A stretch of DNA of 64,000 nucleotides, taken from Marinomonas atlantica. Lineage in GTDB: Bacteria; Pseudomonadota; Gammaproteobacteria; Pseudomonadales; Marinomonadaceae. The position numbers and the translations under genes are program-made. Where the stretch lies: the NCBI RefSeq assembly GCF_001639725.1, contig NZ_LTAW01000008.1, positions 62,001-126,000 on the forward strand, in the 5' to 3' direction. Position 1 is the first letter of the stretch. The number at the start of each line of letters is the position of its first letter. Below, piece by piece: positions 19,209 through 28,815 of the stretch. Below the pieces are notes generated by a model. The model worked only from the letters and a program-made list of their open reading frames with translations. It did not search any database and had not been told where the DNA came from.

Positions 19209-20086
19209 AATGAAACGTCCTCCCCTTCCTCAGCCCCTAAATAGGCAGCAATAACTTTCGGGTTCGACTTAATATCTTCAGGCCCACCTTTGGCAATCAC
19301 TTCTCCGTGATCTAACACCACAATATAGTCAGAGATATTCATCACCATTCCCATATCATGCTCAATTAAAAGCACGGTTGTATTATGCTCATCACGCAAT
19401 ACACGAATCATGGAGGCTAACGCTTCAGTTTCAGAAGGGTTAAGACCCGCCGCAGGCTCGTCTAAGCAAATAATTTCAGGGTTTGTACACATTGCCCGCG
19501 CAATTTCTAAACGACGTTGCTGCCCATACGACAGTTCACCAGCTAAACGATTGGCAAACTCTGTCAAATGCACTACCTCTAACCAATAAAAAGCACGCTG
19601 CAAAGCTTCTTCTTCGGTCTTTTTATAACTTTCAGTATTTAAAATACCAGCCAACATACTTCGATTAACAATCATATGCTGCGCTACCAGTAAGTTCTCT
19701 ACTACAGACATTTCTTTGAATAGACGAATATTTTGAAAAGTCCGGGCAAGACCTGCGCGATTAACCAGATGAGAGCCACCAAACATTTTATATTTTACGC
19801 GCTCTAAAAATGCAGCAGGCGAGACGAGATCAGAGCCTTTGAATTTTTCACCCAAGACTTTGATTACACTGGTAGGCTTTTCGCCAGCATTCAACATAAT
19901 GCCGCCGCCCGTTGCTTTATAAAAGCCTGTTAAACAGTTAAATACCGTGGTCTTTCCTGCGCCGTTTGGCCCAATTAACGCTGATACAGAACCTCGTTTA
20001 ATATCAAAGGTCACGTCATTTAGGGCCTTGATACCACCAAAGTGCATCACCAAGTTTTCTATTTCTAATATATTTTCTTGGCTCAT
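19205..20086 (-). CDS. livG: branched-chain amino acid ABC transporter ATPase LivG, with insertion
   Basis: This is the second ATPase of the Liv importer, 293 residues against about 255 in E. coli. Walker A GPNGAGKTT (39-47), signature LSYGQQRR, Walker B ICLDEPAAGL and the switch His in LIEHDMGMV are intact. The extra length is an insertion of about 30 residues at roughly 65-108, between TGFYKATGG and the Q-loop ARTFQNIRLF. It contains GEKFKGSDLVSPAAFLERV. Similar long LivG proteins occur in other marine gammaproteobacteria as far as I recall. It overlaps livM by 4 bases. Confidence 0.94.
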   Translation of the reverse strand: MSQENILEIENLVMHFGGIKALNDVTFDIKRGSVSALIGPNGAGKTTVFNCLTGFYKATGGGIMLNAGEKPTSVIKVLGEKFKGSDLVSPAAFLERVKYKMFGGSHLVNRAGLARTFQNIRLFKEMSVVENLLVAQHMIVNRSMLAGILNTESYKKTEEEALQRAFYWLEVVHLTEFANRLAGELSYGQQRRLEIARAMCTNPEIICLDEPAAGLNPSETEALASMIRVLRDEHNTTVLLIEHDMGMVMNISDYIVVLDHGEVIAKGGPEDIKSNPKVIAAYLGAEEGEDVSL

Positions 20087-21357
20087 TTAACCACCCCTTT
20101 TCGTGTCGCAAACCCTTTACGAGTCACTCGCACCAAACCGCGAGGTTTCCAAATCATCATCACAACCATCAAGATGCCAAACATCAACACACGATAGTCA
20201 GCAAATTCTCGCAGCATCTCAGGTGCAACCGTTAAGACAAAAGCTGCAATCACTACACCTAATGTCGACCCCATGCCACCTAAGACAACAATTGCTAAGA
20301 TGAGCGCAGATTCGAAAAACGTAAACGAAGAGGGGTTAACAAAGCCTTGGTACGTAGCAAAAAATACGCCTGCAATTCCCCCTGTCGCAGCCCCCAAAGT
20401 AAACGCAGACAGTTTAACCAACACGTGATTCAAACCTAGCGAACGACACGCAATTTCATCTTCGCGCAGTGCTTCCCAAGCTCGACCAATTGGCATACGT
20501 GTGAGGCGATGTTTAACGTATAAAACGGCCAACACAACAAGGAATAGAACTAAGTATATAAAAATGTATTTGAATGCAGAGTCGTAGGACAAACCAAAAA
20601 ACTCATGGAACGGGGTGCCATCGCGGGAACGCCGCTTAAACTCTAATCCGAACAATGTTGGCAGCGGTGCAGACACACCATTTGGTCCATGGGTAAATTC
20701 AGTCCAGTTCGTCAATACAAGACGAATAATCTCCCCAAAACCCAAGGTCACAATGGCCAAATAGTCACCATGCATGCGTAGTACGGGAAACCCTAAAATC
20801 GCTCCGGCAACACCCGCCATAATGGCGGCAAGCGGTAACATTGACCAAAACCCAAGCCCTAAGTACTCATAACCTAATGCTAGGCCATAAGCACCAATGG
20901 CATAGAAGCCAACAAAACCCAAGTCTAAGAGACCAGCAAGACCTACTACAATATTCAGACCTAACCCAAGTAATACGTATATTAATCCGAGGATCACTAC
21001 AGTAAGCACGTATTTCGAAGCAATAAAAGGCGCAATCAAGCCAATAATAATCACAATCGGAATGATATAACGCATTTTGCTTTTATAGTCTGGCGCCGTC
21101 ACCGTCACGCCATCTTCTTTGATCAATTGACGATAGATAAACTTTTTGCCTGCCTCAGTTTGCACGAAAACAGAGATGGCAAAACGGCCTGCCATAACAA
21201 TGGCTACTATCCAAGCGACATCGTCAAAACGTGTCTCAAATCCGTAGCCATCTAACAATATGCCGACAACAGGTCCAAACACAATGAGTGCCAACAAGCC
21301 TGCAATTATAGTGTCTTTGATGCTGGAGGCTATGTTAATTCCAGTTTCTTGACTCAT
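20083..21357 (-). CDS. livM: branched-chain amino acid ABC transporter permease LivM
   Basis: The 424-residue inner-membrane permease has about ten hydrophobic segments, an N-terminal extension typical of LivM compared with LivH, and the family loop for ATPase contact (GRAWEALREDEIACRSLGLN). The next element, KLSAFTLGAATGGIAGVFFA, is typical of the family. It directly abuts livH (stop and start share position 21357). Confidence 0.94.
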   Translation of the reverse strand: MSQETGINIASSIKDTIIAGLLALIVFGPVVGILLDGYGFETRFDDVAWIVAIVMAGRFAISVFVQTEAGKKFIYRQLIKEDGVTVTAPDYKSKMRYIIPIVIIIGLIAPFIASKYVLTVVILGLIYVLLGLGLNIVVGLAGLLDLGFVGFYAIGAYGLALGYEYLGLGFWSMLPLAAIMAGVAGAILGFPVLRMHGDYLAIVTLGFGEIIRLVLTNWTEFTHGPNGVSAPLPTLFGLEFKRRSRDGTPFHEFFGLSYDSAFKYIFIYLVLFLVVLAVLYVKHRLTRMPIGRAWEALREDEIACRSLGLNHVLVKLSAFTLGAATGGIAGVFFATYQGFVNPSSFTFFESALILAIVVLGGMGSTLGVVIAAFVLTVAPEMLREFADYRVLMFGILMVVMMIWKPRGLVRVTRKGFATRKGVVK

Positions 21358-22268
21358 TAGACTTTCTCCACTTCAGGTTTACCCAGAAGACCACTTGGAC
21401 GAAAAATCAAGATGATCACCAATAATGAGAAAGAGAACACATCCTTGTAATCTGAAGAGATCAAACCAGCAAACAAAGCTTCAGATAAACCAAGGATTAC
21501 ACCACCTAGCATGGCCCCTGGTAATGAACCGATGCCACCCAATACGGCAGCAGTAAATGCTTTGATACCGATAATGAACCCTACATAGAAATCGAAGGCA
21601 CCGTAATCCAACGTTACCAACACGCCCGCAAGCGCAGCCATAGCAGCACCAATTACAAATACAGATGAAATCACGCGGTCGGTATTAATACCAAGGATCG
21701 AGGCCATTTTTCGATCTTGTTGAGTTGCACGACACATGCGACCCAATTTCGTTTTTTGAATGATGTAAGTTAATACACCCATTCCCAAAAAAGCAGCAAA
21801 TAGAATAAATAACTTCATATAGGTAATTTGTACAAAGCCGTCGCCAATATCAAAGCGAATAGCACCAGTCAACATAGTGGGAATCCCCTGCTGACGAGCA
21901 CCTTGAGAGATTTGGACGTAGTTTTGTAAAATTAGCGACATACCGATGGCCGATATTAATACCGAAAGACGACTGGAATTACGCAGTGGTCGATAGGCCA
22001 CTCGCTCGATTACCCATCCATAAGCACCGGTTACGATAATAGTAAAAATGAGTGTCCCGAAAATGATTATTGGGAACGACTCCAAACCAAAAAAAGAAAA
22101 TAGCGCAATCGCAATGGCGGTTAAATAACTCGATACCATATAGACGTCACCATGGGCGAAGTTAATCATCCCTATGATGCCGTAAACCATGGTATATCCG
22201 ATTGCGATTAGCCCGTAAACAGAACCAAGTGTCAGGCCGTTCACTAACTGCTGTAGAACGATATCCAT
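21357..22268 (-). CDS. livH: branched-chain amino acid ABC transporter permease LivH
   Basis: The 303-residue permease has about eight hydrophobic segments, the start DIVLQQLVNGLTLGSVYGL typical of LivH, and the ATPase-contact loop around LGRMCRATQQDRKMASILGI. It pairs with LivM to form the channel. A stable hairpin lies between livK and this gene. Confidence 0.95.
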   Translation of the reverse strand: MDIVLQQLVNGLTLGSVYGLIAIGYTMVYGIIGMINFAHGDVYMVSSYLTAIAIALFSFFGLESFPIIIFGTLIFTIIVTGAYGWVIERVAYRPLRNSSRLSVLISAIGMSLILQNYVQISQGARQQGIPTMLTGAIRFDIGDGFVQITYMKLFILFAAFLGMGVLTYIIQKTKLGRMCRATQQDRKMASILGINTDRVISSVFVIGAAMAALAGVLVTLDYGAFDFYVGFIIGIKAFTAAVLGGIGSLPGAMLGGVILGLSEALFAGLISSDYKDVFSFSLLVIILIFRPSGLLGKPEVEKV

Positions 22269-22304
22269 CGAAGTAACCTCTAGCGAGTTGTAACAAGAAG
22301 AGTA

Positions 22305-22327
22305 AGAGGCGCAAGGACTGCGCCTCT
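22305..22327 (-). other. intergenic hairpin between livK and livH
   Basis: A perfect 9-bp inverted repeat (22305-22313 with 22319-22327, 5-base loop) of the form AGAGGCGCA/TGCGCCTCT follows the livK stop on the minus strand. It is not followed by a clean T run. It is better read as a partial terminator or 3'-end stabiliser giving more binding protein than permease. Confidence 0.75.
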
Positions 22328-22345
22328 AATCAACAACCAGTGATA

Positions 22346-23461
22346 TTAGTTGTTGAGCATGGTGTACTTGCCTTTATCATCCCACTCATACATAACGTAA
22401 TCGGAGATAGTTAAGTCACCCTTTTCATCAAACTTTTTAGTTCCCATTACTGTTTCAATAGAATTCTCGTGAAGCCAATCAGAAGCGGCAATAGGATCCA
22501 GTTCTGTTGCATCTAACGCAGCGGCAACGACTTGCATCGCCGTGTAGGAGTACATCACATAACCTTCTGGCTCAACGCCAGATTCGCGGAACTCATCAAC
22601 AACAACTTTGCCTGCTGCATAAGAGGTTGGATCTGCACCAAATGTCATCAGCACGCCATCCACGTACTCAGGCGACCCAGCCACCGACACAAACTCATCC
22701 GATACAATGCCATCACCTGAGATAAAGGTCGCAGTTAAACCTTGCTCACGCATTTGACGAACTAACGGACCTGCTTCCGAATGCAAACCACCAAAATACA
22801 CGACATCAGCATCCACCGAACGAATCTTCGTGACTACTGCATTGAAATCTTTCTCACCACGCGTTAGACCTTCATATAGCACCTCATCGACACCATATGA
22901 GTTCATTGTGGCTTTCATTGCATCCGCTAAGCCTTTACCGTAAGTATCTTTGTCATGCAGAATCGCAACACGTTTAGCACCTAAGTCGTCAACAATGTAG
23001 CTCGCAGCCACATCCCCTTGCTGATCGTCACGACCACATACTCGGAAGACATTAGGTAAACCGCGTTCTGTTAAAGTAGGGTTGGTTGATGCTGGCGTCA
23101 CCATTAGCACACCCGCTTCTTCATAGATGGTAGACGCTGGTATAGATGAAGAAGAACAGAAATGCCCAACAACAGCTACCGCTTCATCGGAGTCAACTAA
23201 GCGGTTGGCAATCGATACCGCCTGCTTTGGTTCACACGCATCGTCAGCTTTCACAAGCTTAATCATCTCGCCATTGATTCCACCTTTGGCATTGATATCC
23301 ATCGCTGCTTTTTCAGCACCACGCCAAAGCTGCTCACCAAATGCAGCATACGCACCTGTATGGGGACCAGCGACACCAATGACAACATCTGCTTGGGCCG
23401 AAAATGCTGCACCAGCGATTGCCAAAGAAATAAGTGTTTTTCTTACAACTGTGTTAGACAT
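22346..23461 (-). CDS. livK: periplasmic branched-chain amino acid-binding protein LivK
   Basis: The 371-residue product has a signal peptide (about 1-24, ending AFSAQA) and the type I periplasmic-binding fold. The mature start DVVIGVAGPHTGAYAAFGEQ, the conserved disulfide cysteines (VKADDACEPKQA and VGHFCSSSS) and the ligand-binding region mark the Leu/Ile/Val binding family. An AGGAG site precedes the ATG. As first gene of livKHMGF it captures substrate for LivHM. Actual substrate range cannot be told from sequence. Confidence 0.93.
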   Translation of the reverse strand: MSNTVVRKTLISLAIAGAAFSAQADVVIGVAGPHTGAYAAFGEQLWRGAEKAAMDINAKGGINGEMIKLVKADDACEPKQAVSIANRLVDSDEAVAVVGHFCSSSSIPASTIYEEAGVLMVTPASTNPTLTERGLPNVFRVCGRDDQQGDVAASYIVDDLGAKRVAILHDKDTYGKGLADAMKATMNSYGVDEVLYEGLTRGEKDFNAVVTKIRSVDADVVYFGGLHSEAGPLVRQMREQGLTATFISGDGIVSDEFVSVAGSPEYVDGVLMTFGADPTSYAAGKVVVDEFRESGVEPEGYVMYSYTAMQVVAAALDATELDPIAASDWLHENSIETVMGTKKFDEKGDLTISDYVMYEWDDKGKYTMLNN

Positions 23462-23801
23462 GTAGAACTCCTACTCATTTTGGTTTTTTATCATTATTCT
23501 AAAAAGCAAGAAGTGTTCCAGAAAATTACAACCCACTCGACCAACTAGAAGTAGGAAGAATCACGGAAATAATCTTTGAATTGTGCACTACTTAAGAACA
23601 CAAACAATAGCGGCTGTATGCGAAATGGTCAAATTAAGTGCGATACTATGAACCTATTAATACCTAATAAAACAATTAAATAGAGTCAAATACACCTAAA
23701 AAAAGCGTTCGCATGAAATTTTATCCTAATATCAGTACAAAAAGTCAGCCGAAAACACTGAGAAGCCCTCTTGGCTCCTCCCTGATTTTTCATTGAACAG
23801 G
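23462..23801. other. 340-base gap upstream of livK
   Basis: This AT-rich stretch holds the livK promoter region and the 3' end of the gpmI-yibQ operon. A weak hairpin around 23761-23781 (AGCC/GGCT core) may terminate yibQ. I found no clear sigma-54 element, NtrC site or small gene. Confidence 0.5.
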
Positions 23802-24731
23802 CTATTGAAGAAGTGTGTCGATGGTCACTAATTGTGCAGAAAGTGGTTGATTCAGACGACGCTTCAAAAAGCGTGTGGTTTCGGGATAAGGGTGACCAAT
23901 TGCGATGGCAGATCCTTGTTTATGGGCACGCTTTAGTAAGCGCTCAAACTGTTTGCTAATAGCTTCTTCCGAACGCACATTATCGAGAAAGATATCCCGT
24001 GTTACAGTGCGAACACCTCTTTCAACAGCCGTTTTATACGCCACGCTTTTTGGGCTAGTTAAACTATCAATAAAAAATAACGACCGCTCTGCCATGATAT
24101 CCATGACCCAACCCATATGTTCTGAATGTGTTGTTAACAAGCTGCCCATATGATTATTCACACCTGTGACATACGGCGTACTGTCTAAGTCGTCGTACAA
24201 TGTTTGTTTAAACGTCTGCTCATCCATGTTGACGTACAAACCACCTGGTCCAAGCTTCAGCTCACGCTCATTTTCCATCGGTGCATGGAGGATAGTAATA
24301 CGCTCCTGCAAATGAGCTCGCTGGGCAGTTCTCGCCCCGTAGGGTGTCTCAGGCAAAATTGCCAATACAACCGGTAAAGGCAGCGCTAAGCTTTCCTCCA
24401 TACCGCGACGATTATAGCCCACATCATCAATAACGACGGCGATTTTAGGTGGCGCAGGTAAAGCATCCATAGCCGATATTTCTAGCGATGTCTTGCTTTT
24501 AGGAGTCTCATTTGGCAACGTTTTAGGCGTTTTAAACAAGGGAGGCCAATCAGATTTTTGATTAGTCAGGGGCACTAGGTAAGGAAATTGCCCCATACTT
24601 TTCGGTACACCTCGGTCCAATACAGGAAACGGGACTGTAGCGGGATCAGCTGCTTCATCGGCATACAAAACACTGCTAACACAGGAAAATATAGCACTTG
24701 CCAGCACCCAGTTAGATAAAAGTTGTCGCAT
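23802..24731 (-). CDS. yibQ: divergent polysaccharide deacetylase YibQ
   Basis: The 309-residue exported protein has a signal peptide (about 1-24, ending SVLYA) and a divergent polysaccharide deacetylase domain from residue 95 or so. Visible family elements are IAVVIDDVGYN, LAILPETPYG, HAPMENE, NNHMGS and AIAIGHPYPET. The family keeps the metal-type Asp/His positions, but activity on peptidoglycan is unproven as far as I know. The gene order gpmI-envC-ctpA-yibQ is a conserved gammaproteobacterial envelope cluster. Its ATG overlaps the ctpA stop (TAATG). Confidence 0.9.
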   Translation of the reverse strand: MRQLLSNWVLASAIFSCVSSVLYADEAADPATVPFPVLDRGVPKSMGQFPYLVPLTNQKSDWPPLFKTPKTLPNETPKSKTSLEISAMDALPAPPKIAVVIDDVGYNRRGMEESLALPLPVVLAILPETPYGARTAQRAHLQERITILHAPMENERELKLGPGGLYVNMDEQTFKQTLYDDLDSTPYVTGVNNHMGSLLTTHSEHMGWVMDIMAERSLFFIDSLTSPKSVAYKTAVERGVRTVTRDIFLDNVRSEEAISKQFERLLKRAHKQGSAIAIGHPYPETTRFLKRRLNQPLSAQLVTIDTLLQ

Positions 24732-26008
24732 TAGTTAACCAAAAATTGCTGTGCACTTTGAAGCATTGAAAATGCCTGAAATAGTTGAAAATCACTGACA
24801 GCCAAATCGTTCAACTTACTGTCGACATCTGAACTGGTGCGCTCTTTACCGCCAGTACCATTGCCCAAATGTCCTTTTAGCTCCGCCTCTTTGATAAAGA
24901 AACGGCCTTTTTCGACCTCCACTTTCGCTTGCGGAATAACCATATCTGGCATGATACCTTGTGCTTGTATAGAGCGACCATTAGGGGTGTAGTATAACGC
25001 TGTCGTTAACTTTACAGCGCCGCCCATACTCAATGGCACTACCGTTTGCACGGAACCTTTACCAAATGTTTCAGTCCCCAAAATTAAGCCACGACGATGA
25101 TCTTGAATGGCTCCCGCTAATACTTCAGAGGCCGAAGCTGAACCTTCATTCACTAACACAATTAATGGCGCTTTAGGTAACAAGGTGGCTTTTTCTGTTG
25201 CCTCAAATTCGGTTTTAGAATATTCGTGACGACCATCGGTGTAGACAATTAAACCATCGTCAATCAAGGTATCAACTATACCCACTGCGCTTTGCAAGAC
25301 TCCCCCAGGGTTATTACGAAGGTCTAGAATTAAGCCTTTGAGGTCATTATCTTTTTGTAAAGTTTCAAGCTTTTCACGAAACTCTTTTCCTGAATTACCT
25401 AAGAATTGGCTGATGCGTATGTAAGCAATGTCATTACCCAACCAGTCACTGGAAACACTGCTGTCTTCAATCTCTGCTCGGATAATTGAATATTGTGTAA
25501 TTTGACCATCACGATCAACATCCAATAAGACTTCACTACCCTGCTCTCCTCGCATCAAACTAGACACTTCTTGTAACCCCATGTCTGATACAAGCTGATC
25601 ATCAATCCTAATAATGATATCACCCGCTTTTAACCCAGCTTCGGCTGCGGGTGAGTCATCAATGGGCGAGACAATGGTCAATTTGTTATCAACCATTTCG
25701 ACTTCAACACCGATGCCGGCATAATTACCCGATGTTTGCTCATCGAATTCCGCCATTTCATCCTTAGTCAAGTACTCTGAGTGCGGATCAAGCGACGACA
25801 CCATCCCTTTGAGTGCTTTATTAATGATCGCTTCATCATCCAGTGCCTCAACATAACCTGCACTGATGGTTTCAAACGTTTCGACAAATGTACGAATTTG
25901 TGTCAGTGGAACTGACTGAACCGACTCACTAGGCTCAGGTGCTGCCCATGCTTGGTTCAATAATAAAGCACTAATTCCTATAACAAGGTGACGCTTGATA
26001 CCAACCAT
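24731..26008 (-). CDS. ctpA: carboxy-terminal processing peptidase CtpA (S41)
   Basis: This is a periplasmic serine protease that trims or degrades envelope proteins such as murein hydrolases. The 425-residue product has a signal peptide (about 1-22), a PDZ domain (about 90-170, with AGIGVEVEM and the GLKAGDIIIRID core) and an S41 protease domain. The catalytic Ser lies in GSASASEVL (289-297), and the Lys is in FGKGSVQ near 317. Length matches CtpA rather than the larger Prc. It lies 28 bases after envC in one operon. Confidence 0.94.
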   Translation of the reverse strand: MVGIKRHLVIGISALLLNQAWAAPEPSESVQSVPLTQIRTFVETFETISAGYVEALDDEAIINKALKGMVSSLDPHSEYLTKDEMAEFDEQTSGNYAGIGVEVEMVDNKLTIVSPIDDSPAAEAGLKAGDIIIRIDDQLVSDMGLQEVSSLMRGEQGSEVLLDVDRDGQITQYSIIRAEIEDSSVSSDWLGNDIAYIRISQFLGNSGKEFREKLETLQKDNDLKGLILDLRNNPGGVLQSAVGIVDTLIDDGLIVYTDGRHEYSKTEFEATEKATLLPKAPLIVLVNEGSASASEVLAGAIQDHRRGLILGTETFGKGSVQTVVPLSMGGAVKLTTALYYTPNGRSIQAQGIMPDMVIPQAKVEVEKGRFFIKEAELKGHLGNGTGGKERTSSDVDSKLNDLAVSDFQLFQAFSMLQSAQQFLVN

Positions 26009-26036
26009 ATTTCATTCCTTCTAGTTAACTCTGCCG

Positions 26037-27176
26037 CTAACCTTTGCCAAACCAACTCACTGGTTTCACTGGCGCACCATTGTGTCGTATCGCGAAAAAC
26101 AAGCCCGTTTCTGAACGACCACCCGAACTGCCTGCCGTAGCAATGACGTCATTGGCATTTACCCATTCTCCGACATCTTTTAACAGGCTTTGGTTGTAGC
26201 CATACAAAGACATGTAGCCACCGCCATGATCTAAAATAATCAGAAAACCAAAACCACGCATCCAGTCGGAAAACACAACTCTACCGTGATGCACAGCATG
26301 CACTTGGTCACCCGTCTTCGCGGCGAAGGTCACACCACCTAAATTGATCTGTGAATTATCCGGCAATTGCTTAATCACGTTAAGGGGCGGAATCAACTTT
26401 CCTTTTTGTGCGCCAAAAGGCGTATCTTGGTCAGGAATTTGTATGTCTGCCAACGCTAACGCTTCTTCTAACTGTTTTAACAGTGCCTGCATTTGCGCTT
26501 GGTTTCTTTGTATGCGCTTCGCTTTTTGATCACCGGAATTCAAATCAGTTTCAATTTTGGCTAACAACTTTTGTCGCTGAGCGTATTCGCCTTTGACTCG
26601 ACTCTGCTGTTTTTCAAGGTCACTTTGCTCTTGCGCTATTTGTGCGCGCTGACTACGAATGCTTTTTTCGACTAGATTTAAGTCTTCAGCCTCGGCAGAA
26701 AAGCCATTAATAAGGGATTGGCGGGCAGTAGAAAAGTAGCGGTTATAATGAATCAAGCGCATGGATTCATCCGCTGGAATATCTTCGAGCAGGAACTTTA
26801 AACCTTCTTCACCACCAGAACGATAAACCGCCCGAAGTTGGGCGGCGATCTGCTGGTATTGCTGCTGAATGCTTTGTTGCAAGCTTCGTTGTTGGGTCTG
26901 CAAATTCTCTAACTGCTCAGCCCCTTTTTCTAAACTCTGTTGCAACTCCAAAATACGCTTCGATAAATCCTGAATCGACTGCTCTTTGCTCTCAAGCTGT
27001 TGTTCAACACTTGAGCGCTCGCTTTTCAGATCTTTTAGCCAACTATTAAGTTTGCTCAGGTCCTGTTGCAAAGATTGGATTTGTTGGCGCGCTTCTTCTG
27101 GTGTTTGTGGTTCTGCAGCCCAGCTAAAACTGGACCACAAAACCGTGAGCATCAACAAACAGGCTTTTAAACCCAT
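26037..27176 (-). CDS. envC: murein hydrolase activator EnvC
   Basis: EnvC activates the amidases AmiA and AmiB at the division septum. The 379-residue product has a signal peptide (about 1-20), two long coiled coils (about 22-115 and 160-245) and a C-terminal LytM/M23 domain (about 285-375). The domain's metal ligands are lost: where an active enzyme has the HxH motif this protein has LFFAIRHNG. That is the EnvC state, an activator without hydrolase activity. It lies between gpmI and ctpA, 14 bases after gpmI. Confidence 0.93.
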   Translation of the reverse strand: MGLKACLLMLTVLWSSFSWAAEPQTPEEARQQIQSLQQDLSKLNSWLKDLKSERSSVEQQLESKEQSIQDLSKRILELQQSLEKGAEQLENLQTQQRSLQQSIQQQYQQIAAQLRAVYRSGGEEGLKFLLEDIPADESMRLIHYNRYFSTARQSLINGFSAEAEDLNLVEKSIRSQRAQIAQEQSDLEKQQSRVKGEYAQRQKLLAKIETDLNSGDQKAKRIQRNQAQMQALLKQLEEALALADIQIPDQDTPFGAQKGKLIPPLNVIKQLPDNSQINLGGVTFAAKTGDQVHAVHHGRVVFSDWMRGFGFLIILDHGGGYMSLYGYNQSLLKDVGEWVNANDVIATAGSSGGRSETGLFFAIRHNGAPVKPVSWFGKG

Positions 27177-27190
27177 AAGGATTCCCTATA

Positions 27191-28720
27191 TTAAGCACGG
27201 ACAAGTAAACTGTGACCAGTCATTTCTGCCGGTACATCCATGCCCATCATTTCAAGAATGGTCGGAGCAATGTCACACAAGGCTCCTTCTTTTAGCGACC
27301 AGTTCGCTTGTGGTGTCACCATGACTAATGGCACTGGCTCAAGCGTATGAGACGTGAGTGGCTGCGAGCCATCATCACTCAACATTTGCTCCACGTTACC
27401 GTGATCAGCAGTGATCAAGCACTGGCCTTCATTTTTCTCTAAGGCTTCTAAAATACGCCCTAAACACAGATCCACAGTTTCGACTGCTTTGACCGCTGCA
27501 TCAAAAATACCACTGTGACCAACCATGTCACCGTTGGCAAAGTTACAGATGATAGTATCGTATTTACCAGCCTCGATTACCTCAACCAGTTTATCCGTCA
27601 CCTCTGGAGCACTCATTTCTGGCTTAAGGTCATACGTTGCGACGTCTGGAGAAGGAATCAACTCACGCTCTTCACCCTCAAAAACGGCCTCTTCGCCGCC
27701 ATTAAAGAAAAAGGTAACATGTGCGTACTTTTCTGTTTCGGCAATACGAAGCTGCTTTTTACCTGTATTCGACAGCACTTCACCTAAGGTGTTACTCAGT
27801 GCTACAGGTGGAAAAGCAACGTCAGCATTGATGTCTGAGGCAAATTCAGTGAAGGTAACAAATGCAGATAAGTCTGGAGTCGCCTTGCGTTCAAAGCCAG
27901 AAAACTCAGCATCTGTAAAAGCACGCGTCAATTGACGTGCACGGTCCGGTCTAAAGTTGGCGAATACAATGGCATCACCGTCTTCCATTTTGACGGGCTC
28001 ACCCACAATGGTTGCTTTCACAAATTCATCATTTTCATCACGGTCATACGCGTCGTCAATGGCATCAAAAGCACGGTCTGCTTGGTATTCACTTTCGCCT
28101 AGCACAATAGCATCGTATGCTTGCTGTACGCGATCCCAACGGTTATCACGGTCCATGGCGTAATAGCGTCCCGTTAAGGTTGCGATACGGCCAACACCAA
28201 GATCTTTCAATTTATTTTCGATTTGCGCGACCGGCGTATGAGCCGAACGCGGCGGTGTGTCACGTCCATCAGTGAAGCCATGTACGTAGATCGCTTTCGC
28301 ACCACGCTTTGCAGCCAGTTCACACATAGACATAATTTGTTCGTGATGAGAATGAACACCACCGTCAGAGACTAAACCCAACACATGCACCGCTTTGTCG
28401 GCTGCAAAAGCCTTATCAACAGCGTTTACCAGCGCTTGGTTTTCAAAGAAACTACCGTCTTCAATCGCTTTACCAATGCGTGTGAAGTTTTGATACACCA
28501 CTCGGCCAGCACCTAAATTCATGTGACCGACTTCAGAGTTGCCCATCTGACCTTCAGGTAAACCAACGGCTAAACCAGACGTTTTAATTAAGCTATGAGG
28601 ACGTTCGCCCCAGAGTTTGTCCCAGTTTGGCGTATTCGCTGCTGCGATTGCATTAGATGAAGAGGTTTCGCTGTAACCCCACCCATCTAAAATAAACAAT
28701 GCTGTGGTTTTCTTGTTCAT
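27191..28720 (-). CDS. gpmI: 2,3-bisphosphoglycerate-independent phosphoglycerate mutase GpmI
   Basis: GpmI interconverts 3- and 2-phosphoglycerate in glycolysis and gluconeogenesis using manganese. The 509-residue product has the alkaline-phosphatase-type metal site LDGWG (11-15), the phospho-serine Ser62 in [14 protein letters not shown], and the C-terminal metal ligands [10 protein letters not shown] and SHTLEPVPL. Length is standard. It heads the operon gpmI-envC-ctpA-yibQ. Confidence 0.97.
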   Translation of the reverse strand: MNKKTTALFILDGWGYSETSSSNAIAAANTPNWDKLWGERPHSLIKTSGLAVGLPEGQMGNSEVGHMNLGAGRVVYQNFTRIGKAIEDGSFFENQALVNAVDKAFAADKAVHVLGLVSDGGVHSHHEQIMSMCELAAKRGAKAIYVHGFTDGRDTPPRSAHTPVAQIENKLKDLGVGRIATLTGRYYAMDRDNRWDRVQQAYDAIVLGESEYQADRAFDAIDDAYDRDENDEFVKATIVGEPVKMEDGDAIVFANFRPDRARQLTRAFTDAEFSGFERKATPDLSAFVTFTEFASDINADVAFPPVALSNTLGEVLSNTGKKQLRIAETEKYAHVTFFFNGGEEAVFEGEERELIPSPDVATYDLKPEMSAPEVTDKLVEVIEAGKYDTIICNFANGDMVGHSGIFDAAVKAVETVDLCLGRILEALEKNEGQCLITADHGNVEQMLSDDGSQPLTSHTLEPVPLVMVTPQANWSLKEGALCDIAPTILEMMGMDVPAEMTGHSLLVRA

Positions 28721-28815
28721 AAGTGCTCATCCCGATCTGTAACTAAGCAGTAGATTTGATACTACCATAGCCTTAGTAAGGGGCACAGCAAGACAAACAC
28801 TCTGAGCGATGAAAT

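Noticed and set aside
26037-27176. Active M23 endopeptidase
   Set aside because: The metal-binding HxH is replaced, so it is an EnvC-type activator rather than an enzyme.
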